From positions 23,421 to 87,420 of the forward strand of contig CAMPDV010001947.1 of assembly GCA_946699065.1 (NCBI GenBank): a stretch of DNA of 64,000 nt. Reading direction: 5' to 3'. A model generated the notes under the pieces. It did not search any database, had not been told where the DNA came from, and saw only the letters and a program-made list of their open reading frames with translations. Below are positions 25,001 through 37,300 of this stretch, in pieces; within the stretch, counting starts at the first letter, position 1, and the number at the start of each line of letters is the position of its first letter. The stretch is from Loxodes magnus (lineage: Eukaryota > Ciliophora > Karyorelictea > Loxodida > Loxodidae). Both the position numbers and the translations under genes were made by a program.

Positions 25001-26100
25001 TCCCTCATTTCATATTACTATTTTTGTTTAATTTAATAAGATTTAAGTCAATTTTTTAAGTTGAATTATTTTACAATTAAATAATTATTTAAATATCTTA
25101 TTATAAATATAAAAATAATTATTATTAGTTAATTATTTATTTTTATATATTTTGCTATCTTTTAGTTTCATAATAAACTATAATTATGATATACTAATTA
25201 TTCCAATATTTTCCAATATATTTTATTTTCCCATGATGAATTTCTAAAGGATTTATTAATGATTCCTTCTAATTTACTTAAAATAATTTTTTTATATTTT
25301 AGACAAATAAATTTATTTATTCTTGTCAAATCCAAATCTATATACATTCTAATATTATTTTAGATAAAAGCAATTTTTACGAATTTTTAAATTTAAACTT
25401 TCTATATAAATTTAATTTTTTATTTAAATAAATAAATAAATATTTCCAAGTGTAAATTTATTAAATTTTCATAATAATAAAATAAGCTTAAAATGTATAG
25501 TAAATATAAAATCCTATTTAATTTAAAAATATTAAATAATAATAACGTAAAATCAGTTCATATTTTTCAATAACTCTCTAAATTTTAAATAGAAATATCT
25601 TTAAATTTATTTTTCAAAGTTTTCCTCCTACTTTGCCGATTTGCAAGATTCAATTTGGTTTAATTGAGAACAGTTTAGTAAAGATAAATGAAAAAATAGT
25701 TTAGAAGATAATAATATTTATCTACTAAGAAACTCTAGCTCTCTTTGATCTTCTCTTTCTTTTTAATATCTGCAAAAATTATGAAAGTAGAATTTTAATT
25801 TTTCTAAAGAAATCAAAGGAAAAATTAAAATGTTCTATAAAGTAATAATCATAAAATGAAAGAATTAATATAGTACTATTATAATATTTTTATCTATAAC
25901 TAAAATTTATCTATAAAAGCTTAATTTCCTTTTCTTTTATTTTTATTCCAAAAAGATAAATATTAAAATATAATTTTCACATAAGATATTCAAATCTATT
26001 TCCTACTATTATTATTTTAATTAAACTTAAACATCTTTTAGCTGTTTTTAATTTATTTATTATAATTTAATTCAGTTTTAAGTTGTCTTCTATTTGTTTT
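22090..26100. other. T-rich low-complexity region without a clear gene
   Basis: About 4 kb of very AT-rich sequence with long T runs on the plus strand, most extreme at 22090-22300 and still T-biased to about 25000. No persuasive coding frame, RNA gene or element boundary was found. Confidence 0.5.
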
Positions 26101-26143
26101 TAATTTTGTTTAATTTAGGTAAATATAATTAAATTCAGTCAAC

Positions 26144-26854
26144 ATGAAAACTTCTAATTTTTCAGAATTCGTTGAAATAAGATCAGTTTAGAACGAATAT
26201 GAGTTAGATTAAGCAATTTAGTTGGTAAGTAAAAATTTAGTTGAGAGTGAATGCTTAGCTCAGAGTTTAAATTTGTAATATGACGAAATTTATAATGGGC
26301 TTCTAATGCCACTCTTTCCTAGCTTTAAAAATCTCCTTGAACTGTAGATAGTTTCAATTTATAATGGAAAAATAGTAGGGGCAATGCTTAGTAAAGATTT
26401 GCTTGATCCTTTCCACCCAGAGCCTACTGAAAAAAGTGAGGCTTATGATGAGATACTTGAACAGTAAAAATAAAAGCTATTTTCTGAAAAAATAATTTAA
26501 CCTTTTGAAGGCAATTATTTACACATTTTTTTCGTAGTAACAGATTCCAATTATAGAGCTTAAGGTCTAGCATAACGAATGATTGAGATAGCAATATAAA
26601 AAGCTCCTCTAAGAGGTTTTAAAGAAGCTTTTATTGAATGTACTTCTCCAGTTAGTACTCATATAGCTAAAAAACTAGGATTTCAAGAAAAAGGAAAATA
26701 AATATACAAAAATTTTAAATCAAAAGATGGTTAATTTCCCTATGCATGTAATGAAGAACTTTATGGAAGTGATGCTGATACAATTCTTATGCTACAACTA
26801 CGAGAAAACAAAGAAAAAATTGAGGTATCTACTGAATAAAAATTTTCAAATTGA
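26144..26854 (+). CDS. GNAT-family N-acetyltransferase, 236 aa
   Basis: An intact single-exon frame from ATG 26144 to UGA 26852-26854, with sixteen UAA/UAG codons read as Gln. The start is MKTSNFSEFVEIRSVQNEYE, a typical N-terminal GNAT strand and helix. Residues about 130-155 hold the acetyl-CoA-binding motif A: a beta4 strand (LHIFFVVTD) followed by YRAQGLAQRMIEIAI, where R-A-Q-G-L-A matches R/Q-x-x-G-x-G/A. Motif B follows: FIECTSPVSTHIAKKLGF, the usual 'A.KLGF' with phosphopantetheine contacts. The length fits a ciliate GNAT slightly above the bacterial average. The family moves acetyl from acetyl-CoA to an amine; the substrate cannot be told. There is no signal peptide, so it is probably cytosolic. 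It is the cleanest small gene in the window, and it has no Trp before its UGA end. Confidence 0.88.
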
Positions 26855-27890
26855 ACAGTTAACTAAAATTTTAAATTCACTTTTGAAAAGTCAAACAATA
26901 AAAATCTATAATTAAAAATGATATGCGCATTTGGAATTTATAAAGAAAAGATTTATGAGTAAAGCATTGAATTTTCTCAAATTTTTTCATAATTCCAAAT
27001 CTAATAAAAGCAGAATGGAATTTTAAATCACAGTTTAAATTAAAAATTTTTAAGAATATAAAAGCTAATATATTTTCTTAGATTGTTGTAGGATTTTCTT
27101 TATTTAAGTCTTCTTCTAAAAAATTATTTACTAGAAGCTTATTAAAGATAAATAATCTTTATATTACAACTAATACTAAATACGAAAGAAAAATCCTGTC
27201 AATTTGCTTAAAATTACTATTCAAATGTTCTTAGTTAGCTTTGATGGTTAAGTATTGATATCTACTATATGTTTAAGGTGAATAAGTTTCATAATAATTC
27301 ATCTATTTCATTTTTTAATTTTATTTTAACTTCATGTTTTATACATTTTAAGGAAAATATCTTTAGCAGCTATTAGGGTATATTTTCTTATTATTTAGCA
27401 TCATTTAATTTCTTTATTTAGTAATTCTAAGTCTTTTAAAGACTTGATCATGTCGTAGAATTTTAACTGAACTGCTTATGTTCATTAATAATTTAAAATA
27501 TTTTGCTTAATATGAAAATAATTAAGTTCATATACCAAATTTCATTGCTTTAAGTTATTTAAAGAAAAATTAGTATTTATTAATTAATATAACTTATATA
27601 ACCAAAATATGAAGTCTTATCAACAAATTTAAGTAAATTTAAATTTAACTTTCATCTTTATTATCCCTTGCTTAAACATTTTACATTATACTAACTTTAA
27701 TTTCTTAATTTCAATTTTTTTTTCTTGGATTAAGCATTTATTTTTTAAAAGGTGAGACTAGTTCAAGCATACTTTATAATCTATCTATCTATAAAATTTT
27801 AATTTATACTTGAACTTTTTATGAAATCTAAGAAATGAATGATTAGAAATAAATTTTGTTATTGTTGTTATATTTAAATCTGAAAATAAA
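26855..27890. other. AT-rich intergenic stretch
   Basis: No coding frame with convincing composition. If the UGA at 26852 were read through, the GNAT frame could continue about 45 codons, but the text is low in complexity. Confidence 0.4.
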
Positions 27891-27899
27891 ATTTGAAGA

Positions 27900-28980
27900 A
27901 GCTTTAGCTAAGGTTTATTTATAAGGATTAGGTAGAATTATAATATCTATTATTGATGTCTTTCCTCTAATATGATGATTCTTAATTAGCTGAGGCCTAG
28001 ATAACTTTATACTTCATCAGCTATATGAATTCTAACAATTTGATATAATAATAAAGGTACACTTATATAGGATTAAATATTAGATTCCATTTGATAAGAA
28101 ATACCTTAATACAGATTTGTTAGAAAATCCATAAGTTTCTACTATTCTATTTATCTATCTAAGCACTTTATTGCCATATATTTCTTAATATAGAAGTTTT
28201 ATTAGTTAAATTGAAAGTTTGCTTTCTCAATCATCATTATTTTGCATAGCTAATAATGAAAATCTCTCAATAACTAATTAACTTAGGGATTTTGGAAAGT
28301 TTAATAATAAATTCAGTTTGGAATAACGACTAAAGGAAATAATCATTCCAAACTTATTTCTTTTTGCTTGGAATTAACAAAATTTAAAGTCTTTTATTTT
28401 ATTATTTTATCCATTATTTTATATCCTTTAGTTTAGAACTATAGTGTGCTCTTACTAAGGAGATTTATTCAGTCTTTCATCATCGCATTTGGATAAAAAA
28501 TGTCTAAATTATAAATAACTCTCAGCACTATTATATCCTTTTACTAATTTGTATTTGTTCAAATTTAAGCTTTTGATAGATAAATCTGAGCTTACTGTGA
28601 TGCTAATAAATGAAATTTGAATTTTACATTTGTTTTTGTAACATTCTATCTATATAAATCAATACCTTTATAAATCTGAAAAATTTGCCTTTTTTAGTTA
28701 TTTTAATTACCTTCCTTAATGAAATTGGGAACTAGCTATTTGTCCTATTTATACTCATACATTACTTATGTTTATCTCAAGTTAAAATTACACAGAATAA
28801 AACTTTTTCTTAAATAAGAAATACAGTTCATCCAAAGAAATAGATTAAATTAAAAAAATCCAGTCTAATAAGAAGCATTTAAAACTAAGCAGCAATAGAA
28901 GTTTAAAAAGTAATATTTGAAGATAAAGCTAAGAAGTTAGAGAAGTAGAAGAACAAACTAAATAAGATATAATAAAATTC
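27900..28980 (+). pseudogene. Degraded paralogue of the cysteine-rich gene's membrane module
   Basis: Text such as LDNFILHQLYEFQQFDIIIK, IPFDKKYLNTDLLENPQVST and, at 28550-28720, LYLFKFKLLIDKSELTVMLI then NEIWILHLFLQHSIYINQ matches residue by residue the membrane region of the gene at 11281..17567 (LYLCKFRPFKDRLELTVLII, YSIYINQ). A Gln/Lys-rich tail follows, as in that gene. The upstream cysteine-rich part is missing and frames change several times, so this looks like a 5'-truncated, decaying copy. It helps fix the correct frame of the larger gene at about 16200, and shows a Trp UGA at a position where the paralogue has Leu. Confidence 0.45.
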
Positions 28981-29413
28981 TAATCTGTTGAGATATTTAA
29001 ACTTAGTATAAAAAGCATGAAGAAACTAAACAAATACTGAGTTTTTATAAAATAATTAAGAATAATCTTTCTACGAGAATTGAATAGTTGCAATGAATGT
29101 ATAATTAAACTTAATATAACTAGAAATGATAAATCAAATATTAAATAATTCTATTTTACTAATTTAGTACTCATACATTTCTAAAACTATAATGGCTTTA
29201 TTATTTAAATTTTTATTATAGCTAAATCATACTCGTACTAGTCTCTTGCTTAATAATTGAATATTATCAAATATCTAATACTAAGCTTTTACTTTTTAAT
29301 TTAAATGATTTATTAATTAGAGTGTAAATAATATAATATATTAATTTAGTTAACTATTAAGCTGTTTAAAGCATGGCTTAACTAATTAATAATTATTTTA
29401 GTAAAATCAATTT

Positions 29414-30410
29414 TCAATTAGTCAAGTTCTTCTTTTTCAAAAATTTAAACAATAGTTTTAGAAGAGGAATAAAAATAGCAACTTGTTGTTTACAGAGATC
29501 ACGAAATTTAAAAAATATTACAAAATGAATTGAAATATTTGTTTAGGTAAAGTGTTTATTAAGATAATAACTATATCAAGCAATGTATGAAGCTTTATTC
29601 TTATCATATAATGCTACTATACAGTGATAAAATTGGAAAAAATCATTATTAAATGATATAGCTGGTATGAATATATAGATGAAATCAGTTAATGCAGCTT
29701 GTTGATGTAAAATTTAATAACATTATTAGAGAAATACAAAAAGATGCATGTCTCTAATCTGTCTAAACTTCCAGTATGAATGTGGCTTTTCAAGTGTAGT
29801 TTTTTATTTATAAATTTCTTTTAGTCTCTGCTTTATTTCGTTTGTGAGATTTATCTACTTTACTGATTGCGCTGAATCAGATTTAAATCCGTAATATTTT
29901 CATTCGAATGCAAAATAATCTTCAAAATTCTTGTCAATCTTTTCCATGATTTCGTAACTTGTTAACTTTGGAACTTCCGAAATTATAATATTACATCTAT
30001 AATTAAAATTTTTGATTTAATGTCTTTAAATAAAGAAAAACCCTTTCTTAAATTCTATTTTATCTATACAATAGCTTAATTTGCATATTTATGATTTTAC
30101 TATTCTTTACTCCTAGTACAATCTAATTATATACGTCACTATATTTTGTTTTACTTCTTTAAGAATGAAAAAGTTTGAACTCTTTTATTTTTCAATATCT
30201 TTTAAGTTAAGTTTTTCTTATTTGCTTTATAGTTACTAGAGAACTTCTTTCAATTCTAAAAATTTAGCTTTATTTTTAGGTATTTAATAGTTATTTTTAG
30301 TTTTACTATATTCATCAATGAAGCTAAAATCAAATTTTATGATCTTCCTAAACAATATATATTTGATTAATTTCTAGTATCTACAAAGAGATCAGAAATA
30401 TAATTACTTT
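29414..30410 (-). CDS. Hypothetical protein, about 330 aa
   Basis: The minus strand reads FSFIDEYSKTKNNYQIPKNK, then KFLELKEVLQQLQSKQEKL, IIISEVPKLTSYEIMEKIDK, NFEDYFAFEWKYYGFKSDSA, KQINLTNEIKQRLKEIYKQK, HSYWKFRQIRD, DKNKASYIAWYSYYLNKHFT and FVIFFKFRDLCKQQVAIFIP, ending at UGA 29414-29416. The frame is continuous from about 30330 to the end. Both UGA (FEWKYY, IAWYSY) and UGG (SYWKF) encode Trp. It is charged and mostly soluble-looking, with no signal peptide or recognised motif. Upstream, a likely one-base break near 30340 hides the start. Function unknown. Confidence 0.5.
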
Positions 30411-30829
30411 TCAATAATTTATTTCTTCTGCTTCTTAAATAAGTAAAATTAACCTATTTATTATATAACCAAACTTTAAGATTTAAGAAGTTTGGATAGA
30501 AATGTAAATGGTTAAGACTTAATTATATTAATGTAAGCAAGGAGCAGATATCTGAATAATTTGAAGTTAAACTAACTTGATTAAATTATTTGCCTTTTTA
30601 TAAGAAGGAAACTGCTAATTTAATAATTTCTTAATTTAGAAGAATCAATAATCAAATTTAAATTGAACAAGAATATCTACAAATTAGTTATATAACTAAG
30701 TTAAATCTATTTTAGTTAAGAATCATATAAGCTAAAGAAGTAATTAACTAATTTAGATTTAAAACTAAAAATCATTATTTAACTCAAAACTTCTAGTATA
30801 ATTATTTAAGTTATAATTAAGAAAAATAA

Positions 30830-32975
30830 AAAGGGAGTAATAGGTTCGCCTCTCAAAGAACTAACTTAGAAAATTAAGGAGAAAAATGAAGAAGGAAATG
30901 TAGAAAAATCAGAAATATAAGAGGAACTAAGTTCTTAATATGAAGGTAAATTTTTTATTGGATCTGTTAACCTGAGAATGCAGCTTATCAAAAATTTTAA
31001 AATCAGCTAGACCAAATAAAAAAAAATAATCTAAATTTATGATGAAACAATTTTCAATTAAGGGAAAAAGTCAGAAATCTGATAAAAAAACATATAAGAT
31101 AAAAACAATTAATTGTTAATACTTAGTCTATAACTAATTTAAAATAATTTAGTAAAAGAATAGTAGATATACTAATAATTACAATCTATTTTTAGACAAT
31201 AGTAAAACATGATTATAGAAAACGAAAAAGTAAAATAAATTAATCAATATCTAAACGAGACATAAGATTAACTTAATTTCGAAAAGAGAATATATTTTTA
31301 AAAGATCAGACAATAGAAAGACCAAGAACTTCAAGAAAAATTAATAGACTTTGAATAACAGAAAATAGAGTGCATAAATAGAAAATTTTATATAAAACTG
31401 AAGATAATTATTAATACTAACCTACCACATATAAAAGAAAGTTGTGGTAGTAAATAGACAAAAAATAATTTGCTCTCAGAAGACTCTAATTTCCTCACCG
31501 AGTATATATAAACTATAATTACCTGATTAAAATGGTGTTGGACCTCTAGGAAGAGGTCAAGGAGCTGAAGAAAGGTATATAACAACCAATAGACAAGCTA
31601 AAATCAGCATAACAATGACATTAAAATTCATGTTCCATGAAAGAGTTTTAAAAGTCTTATTGAGAATATTTCAAGACTAGAACATTCAAATTTAGACCTA
31701 ATAGATTAAGCAGACATAATTAGGAAGCAGAATTTCAAAAAATTTGCAAAATTATGATGATAATTATAACTAAGAAAAAAAAGTGAAAAAATGGAATCAA
31801 AAGAAGAAAAAATCAGAAAAAAAACGCTTGTAGTAAAGATATGATCCTACTGTAACCAAATAACACATCTGTAGAGAAGATATATCGAATTCTTAAACTT
31901 AAATTAGAATATTGAAAGAATCAAACGAAATAGAAAGAAAAAAAGATAAAATAATAAATGAAAATTAGATAAACTAGAAATAAACTATACTTGAACGCTT
32001 AAGATATTTACAGTTAAAAAAATTTTGGGTCTTCAGAAAAGATTTTTAATTGCCAAATTGTCTAAGAACGGAAAATAAGATGTAAAGCTTGAAGAAAAAA
32101 ATACAATAAATTCTCGTCCTTCAATTCAAGTAGAATGGGACTCTCACTCCGAAACTCTGAAAAGAAAGAGCTTTTATTAAGAAACAACAAATTGTTACGA
32201 CTGTTATCAGAGAAATCTCCTTGTTCAGCTCCGGATTTGATGAATAGATTGCTTTTTGAGCTAGCTAAGCTGCAATAAAAATTTTAGCTACTCGGTCTGA
32301 AAACTTCAAGTGAGAGGAGATGTTTCAATTTAAATTAGAAACTTAATTTTGTCAAGATTGATCTAAAGAGGAAAGTTTAAAGATTTCTGGGGAGCTCTGC
32401 TTGGCAAAGAAGATTATATAATATTATAACAAGGAATCACTCCCTTTGTCACAAGAAAAAACTATATCGGCTTCCTCTAATCAATTTTAATATTGAATAC
32501 CTATGGAGTTGGAATAAGAACAGAAATTCTACTGAAGTTAACGCTTCTTCTGTGATCTTTCAGGCAGAAATTAAGGGAAGTGTTTGAACAAAACTAAGAA
32601 GGCAGACAATGTATCTTTAGCGCAATAAATTTTACGAATACTGTCTAGAAATTAATTTCAGTAACATATAGGCATATCCAGATTAATGGGAACGGAGAAA
32701 AAACTGTTAAAAAACATTCCAACGTGGGTACGGACTTAAAAAGGGCATCCGATGAAGCTAAACTTCTAATTTTTATAATTAAATAATAATAATAAGATAT
32801 CCTTAGAGAAAGAAGAAATAGGAATGAAAGAAAAACTTGAAATCTTAAAAATAAGCTTGGCAGAGAGTTGAACAGAGATATTAAGCTTTTAATTTTAGCT
32901 TGAAAACAACTTAGAGGCTGGCAGAAAAGAGATAGAAAATCCTCCAAGAATAAATAACACTTAATTTCATAATAA
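30830..32975 (+). mobile_element. Family 1 element (coiled-coil ORF, 3' hairpin), long copy
   Basis: Shares the segment LDLQEEVKELKK (about 31540-31575) with copies at 48.35-49.24 and 54.26-55.44 kb, and shares their 3' end (AGAGGCTGG near 32905, then AAATCCTCCAAGAAT...CACTTAATTT). GC content is above the flanks. The 5' edge is estimated from where coding-like sequence starts. No terminal repeats seen. Confidence 0.5.
30835..32640 (+). CDS. Family 1 element protein, long coiled coil, frame-broken
   Basis: The first frame reads GVIGSPLKELTQKIKEKNEE, then a long heptad-like, Gln/Lys-rich coiled coil (LNETQDQLNFEKRIYFQK, KDQELQEKLIDFEQQKIE). A shift at the A run near 31530 gives MVLDLQEEVKELKK. 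Further on, ELLLRNNKLLRLLSEKSPCS, APDLMNRLLFELAKLQQ and YRLPLINFNIEYLWSW read to about 32480. The function is unknown; coiled-coil ORF1 proteins of LINEs form RNA-binding trimers, but no knuckle or RRM is seen here. The frame breaks suggest that this copy is dead or its sequence noisy. Confidence 0.42.
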
Positions 32976-33049
32976 TTCATAAATATAACAGAAAGAATTA
33001 AATTATTATGTTTAATGAATTAAATCTTTTATATTTAACTTACTGTAAA

Positions 33050-34640
33050 ATGAAAATAGCAAAGATAAAAAAAGATTCAATACAAGGTAGAGACAACTAA
33101 TTAAATTTTATTAGGTTTAGAAAAAATTACTAGTTATAGGAAAAACTTAAATAAGGAAGATAACAATTACTTAGAAAAAATTTGGAAAGGTTTTTAAAGC
33201 TAAAGAAAATATCATAAAGACTCAATTGGAAAATGATAGCATATTTAAAAATATTTCTTAATATAATAAAAAGCTATAAGTCATAAAATTTAAATATCTT
33301 ACTCCATGATTTATTTATATGATAATAGATTTACACTTGGTAGATAAGCTTAAAATTAAGAGCTAAATATAATTAAACAATGAAGAGACTTTATTTGATA
33401 TATTAATAAAAAGTATACAGCTGCAAAATATAATAATTTTCTTTCTGGAGAAAATTTAATTTAAACCATAAAATATTAAAATCAAAGGAATTTTTGTTAT
33501 CTTTTATCCTAGAAAGTTTATAGAAAACCTATAACAAAAATTTGGAAATCATTAAAATTAACTAATAATAGAGATAAAGGAAATCTAAATTTATGAATAA
33601 GTTTTAAACCTTTCAGATGTTTTAATTCCCTACTAGATAAATCGTATAAAATTTTATATTTATTACTAATAAATGAACTACTTAGTCAAAATTGAAGAAA
33701 GAGAAGGGTATAATAAAAATTCTTAGTATATTTAAAATTTATTTATTTACTTGACTAACTAAATATCCAATAATTATAATAAACTTATACCATTTTACAC
33801 TAGTGACTTTTATAAGCTTTATAATAAATTATTTTATATAAACAATAAATTTAGTTGGGGTTAATCCTCTCAGAATTTTATTAGATAAATTGATTCATGT
33901 AATTATCTTTAATATTCTAAGAATTGCGTTAAACTTATTTACTTTCTTTAATATCCTTAGAGTATTCCTATTCAAATTAGTACTTTCGAGTTTAATGATT
34001 GTCTTTATATATTAATTAATATCTTCTTTATAACGATATTTAGGGTAAAATGCTTTGCTTCTATAATTTATAAATTTTCCTTTTACTTAAATCTCTTTTT
34101 CACACTTATTAATTTAAACATTTTCACTTTTATTTTCAAACTGAAGCATTAAATTTAGGATAACTAATAAAATGCTTCTCAAGGTCAACTTAATAATTTA
34201 TTTACTTAATAGAAACTAATTAAAAGATTAACTTCTTTCAATCAAATTTCATAAAAAAACGATAAGCTAAATTAAGATGTTTACCTTATTGCAATTACTA
34301 GATTTAAGCTTAGCTATATAGCCTTAAGATAAATTGGATAACTTTCTTTTTTTTGTAGAATTATATTATTTAAAGTTAGCAAAAGCTATAAATATAAACT
34401 TAACAATGTGAAAAGCCCTAATAAAGAAGACGGTTTTGGTCTTGCTATAAGCTAATAATTAATAGCTTTACTTTAAGAATAAAATAAAAAATAGAAAGAT
34501 CATATTACATAGGTAAATGATCCTTTACTTAGTCTAATTATTAACTTGAATACTAAGCTTTATCATTCTAAGTTTTGATAAACTTTCAAAGTATAAGAAG
34601 ATCAAATATTTGAATACGCTTATCTGATTTTATTATATAT
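33050..34640 (+). pseudogene. Histidine-kinase-like ATPase gene running into a retroelement tail
   Basis: ATG 33050 gives MKIAKIKKDSIQGRDNQLNF, a charged N-terminal region. After a frame change near 33380 (FVIFYPRKFIENLQQKFG) one frame is continuous from about 33600, including MNYLVKIEEREGYNKNSQ at 33673. Two or more membrane segments follow (CLYILINIFFITIF, FYLNLFFTLINLNIFTFIF). At 34432-34452 NKEDGFGLAISQQLIALL matches the G2 box of HATPase_c domains (GLGLAIS with L to F). These domains bind ATP in sensor kinases. A clear H-box, N-box and receiver are not seen. Coding-like text stops at about 34640, where the family 2 tail begins, so the 3' end is probably lost to that insertion. Confidence 0.42.
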
Positions 34641-34695
34641 TTTTATTAAATTGCTTTGCTCATTGTTCGAAGGTGAGCAACAAGGTCATCTTCAT

Positions 34696-34745
34696 CAGAG
34701 GTTGGGGAAGCTAAGTACCCATAATCGACTTTATGTCTTCCTCTG
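34696..34745 (+). other. Covarying hairpin, copy 1 (CAGAGG/CCTCTG stem)
   Basis: Stem 34696-34701 pairs with 34740-34745, and the loop holds the conserved word TACCCATAATCG. Flanking words CTTCAT and CTTTGG are shared with the other copies. Confidence 0.6.
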
Positions 34746-34846
34746 CTTTGGCTTGGCCTCGAGCCATCTGCTAGTTTGACCTTCGGCATTGACTTATTTT
34801 ATTTTTTAATTCTGGAACGAAAAAGAAATAATACTGCGAGCTTCAT

Positions 34847-34894
34847 CAGAGGTGGGGAATTTAAGTACCCATAATTGACACATGTCGTCCTCTG
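34847..34894 (+). other. Covarying hairpin, copy 2 (CAGAGG/CCTCTG stem)
   Basis: Stem 34847-34852 with 34889-34894, loop TACCCATAATTG. It is a near copy of the hairpin 150 bases upstream, so the unit is duplicated within this tail. Confidence 0.6.
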
Positions 34895-34976
34895 CTTTGG
34901 TGATGCAATGAGACACAATCCTGCCATGTCCATGGACCTCCAACAAGTATTAAAGATACGAGTATTCTGAAATTAT

Positions 34977-35092
34977 ATTAGTATTGAACATTTTTATCAG
35001 TACTGAATAATTATACCAGTATTGAACAAGGTTTATCAGTATCTGGTAATTTTATCAGTAAGAAACATTCTTGTCAGTATGAAACATTTTTT
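34977..35092 (+). repeat. Degenerate tandem repeat of about 20 bp
   Basis: Six imperfect units on the pattern CAGTATTGAACATTTTTAT (for example CAGTACTGAATAATTATAC, CAGTATTGAACAAGGTTTAT, CAGTATGAAACATTTTTTA), just before the terminal hairpin of the family 2 tail. Confidence 0.75.
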
Positions 35093-35111
35093 AAAGAGCT
35101 GCGCACCAATG

Positions 35112-35128
35112 AGAGTGCTACGCGCTCT
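35112..35128 (+). other. Terminal hairpin of family 2
   Basis: AGAGTGC (35112-35118), loop TAC, GCGCTCT (35122-35128): seven pairs including one G-T. Preceded by GCTGCGCACCAATG and followed by ATAATC and the ATT tail. Related hairpins occur at 49.97 and 52.62 kb on the minus strand. Confidence 0.6.
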
Positions 35129-35157
35129 ATAATCAAATTTATTATTATTATTATTAT

Positions 35158-36125
35158 GTATTTAGATTTATTTCTTGGAATTTATATTTCCCACTACTCT
35201 CTGTCATTGGAATATTAATAAAGCATCCAACTGTTTCTTATTTTTTTCTCATTGAATCGTTTATAAAAATTTTTATACTTTCCAATTTTCTTTCTCTCGT
35301 TATACTATTCTTTAAAAATAATGATAGATTTTTAATTAAGGCAAATCCTTTAATTAATACTTATTTTATCTATGAAATAACCATAAGAGTTAATTTGTAT
35401 TATACCCTACTATCTATTTTGAAGACTCTATTTACTCTTAAAAATATTTATTTTTAATTATGTAAATAACCTTTTAAAGGATTAAGCATATCAAGCAGGA
35501 ATATATTTTTGGCACTTTTTGTGGTAATAACCTTTTCTAATTAAAAATGAACTTAATTATAACCTAATAGCTATCTAATTTTGATTCTTTTTTAATTTTA
35601 TTTATAACAATATTCTAATGTATTTCTACTTTGTGCTTTAGGTATTCTTTTAACATTCTATAATCTATAAAAGATATCAAGGACATAATTTATAGATCTC
35701 ATTATATTTTAATCTTTCACTTCAATTATGAATGATGTTCTTTTTGATAACTTTTTAGATAATAAATCTATGACATGTTTATTAAAATTTAGTTATCTTT
35801 AACAATATATATAAGTAGTGTTTGACAATTAAAATTTAGAAGGTACTTGAAACTTAAACAGATAAAGAATATTTAATCACAATATCAAAACTATTACTTT
35901 TACAATTAAGCTTATCCTTTACTATTTTAATAGTAATAAGTCATTAGTTAAATGTCTTTGATAAATCTATATCTCTCTTTTTATTTTAAAAGCAACCATA
36001 AAGATATTAGTAGATATTATTTAAACAAAATTAATAGCTTTCCATTTAATTTATAAGCAAGCTTTATTACATTACTTAAAAAGCTCTCTACTTACTATTT
36101 TTAAAGACAAAGAGAATTATTTATG
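35158..36125. other. AT-rich stretch without a clear gene
   Basis: No convincing frame or repeat. Confidence 0.35.
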
Positions 36126-36129
36126 ATTT

Positions 36130-37300
36130 TTGGTTATGGAAATAGATTGCTTCTTTGTAATGTTAAGGAATGATTTAGCAAAAATATTTTCCAGCTAATT
36201 AGCACGATTTTTCTTATCTGATTCTTATCAAGCACGCAAATAATTTCAAATTTATTCTAGTGCTAAGCACTAAAATTCCTGCTAGGAAACTAAACTGGCA
36301 GTGTTTTTGAGCTTTATGGAAGGATTTTTTACTTTAATATCATTAATTTGCTTGATCTGAATAGCGAAAAATTTTATTCATCAACTATTTTTTATGTTTA
36401 TCTTAATCTTCAAAACTATAGAGATAGTCATTTATTATAGTACAAATATGATTAAAGGCATATATTGAATCTCTCCGATTATGTTTGAATTTTCAATCGC
36501 TAAGTTAAAATTTTAAAGACTTAAAAGGAATGATTTTCTGCTATAAGATATATTAACTTACCAGATTCAATGTGATATCATGAGAATATCTATCGAAAAA
36601 GCTTGAAAACCCTTGCTTTCTTATGCTAAATTAAAGTTGAACACTTTGTTTAGATTTATCCCTCAGATAGAATAAGAGAAACTTCGTCAACTTATATTGC
36701 TCTATGATGATAAGAAAATCCATTTTTCTATATCTTATGATTTTATATCTTCTTGGAAATTAGTTTAACTACAGAATTCTATTAGAATTTTATGACTAAA
36801 AAGTATAATGTCAAACTCATTCTAAGTAACTTTCCTACCTAATGAATCCTTTTTAATCTATTTCAAGTTAGATTCAATGTTCATTGTGAAATTCAGACAG
36901 GACGTTAAATTATCGCAAAAAATAATATTCTCAAGGCTTTTTAAGTAATTCAAAACATGATTTATAAGGGTAAGTTTAGACATTTCTGAAAGGTAATTTC
37001 CTTCCAAATATTGTCGAAAGATTCAGATAAGCTGTCTATTTACTTATTAAGCTCTTAGAATTGAACTAAATTCTAATATAAATTAGCCTTTTTTGCAAGT
37101 TTTCTTTTTGTATGGTAGTTTACTCTCTGAAAGCTTTCTTAATTTTAAGTTTAATTATGAAGCTGGTTATATAGCTTATATGAGTTATTCCATAACCTGC
37201 TAAAAAATTTAGTTATGGTCTATAATTTAAGCATTTTTGATTACTTTAAAGAAGACATCATTTTTGTAATTCTAAGAGGATTTTCATCCTTATAATTTCC
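36130..37300 (-). CDS. Possible gene, unknown
   Basis: The minus strand from about 37000 reads LTSCLNFTMNIESNLKQIK, KVTQNEFDIILFSHKILIEF, TNFQEDIKSQDIEKWIF, NLAQESKGFQAFSIDILMI and FNLAIENSNIIGEIQYMPL. Composition is mixed and gene-like, with both kinds of Trp codon. Start and end were not found and no domain is recognised. It could be a decayed receptor or sensor fragment. Confidence 0.3.

Larger units (their letters stand above)
34650..35157 (+). mobile_element. 5'-truncated family 2 retroelement tail
   Basis: Contains two copies of the family 2 hairpin (34696-34745 and 34847-34894), a run of degenerate 20-bp repeats, the terminal hairpin GAGAGTGCTACGCGCTCT, and an ATT microsatellite tail at 35140-35157. 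The same order, on the opposite strand, occurs at 49.95-50.15 and 52.6-52.8 kb. No ORF1 start is attached, as expected for a 5'-truncated non-LTR copy. Confidence 0.6.

Noticed and set aside
32645..32980. Open minus-strand frame of 111 codons
   Set aside because: Lies antisense to the family 1 element; leucine/serine-rich shadow with no support of its own.
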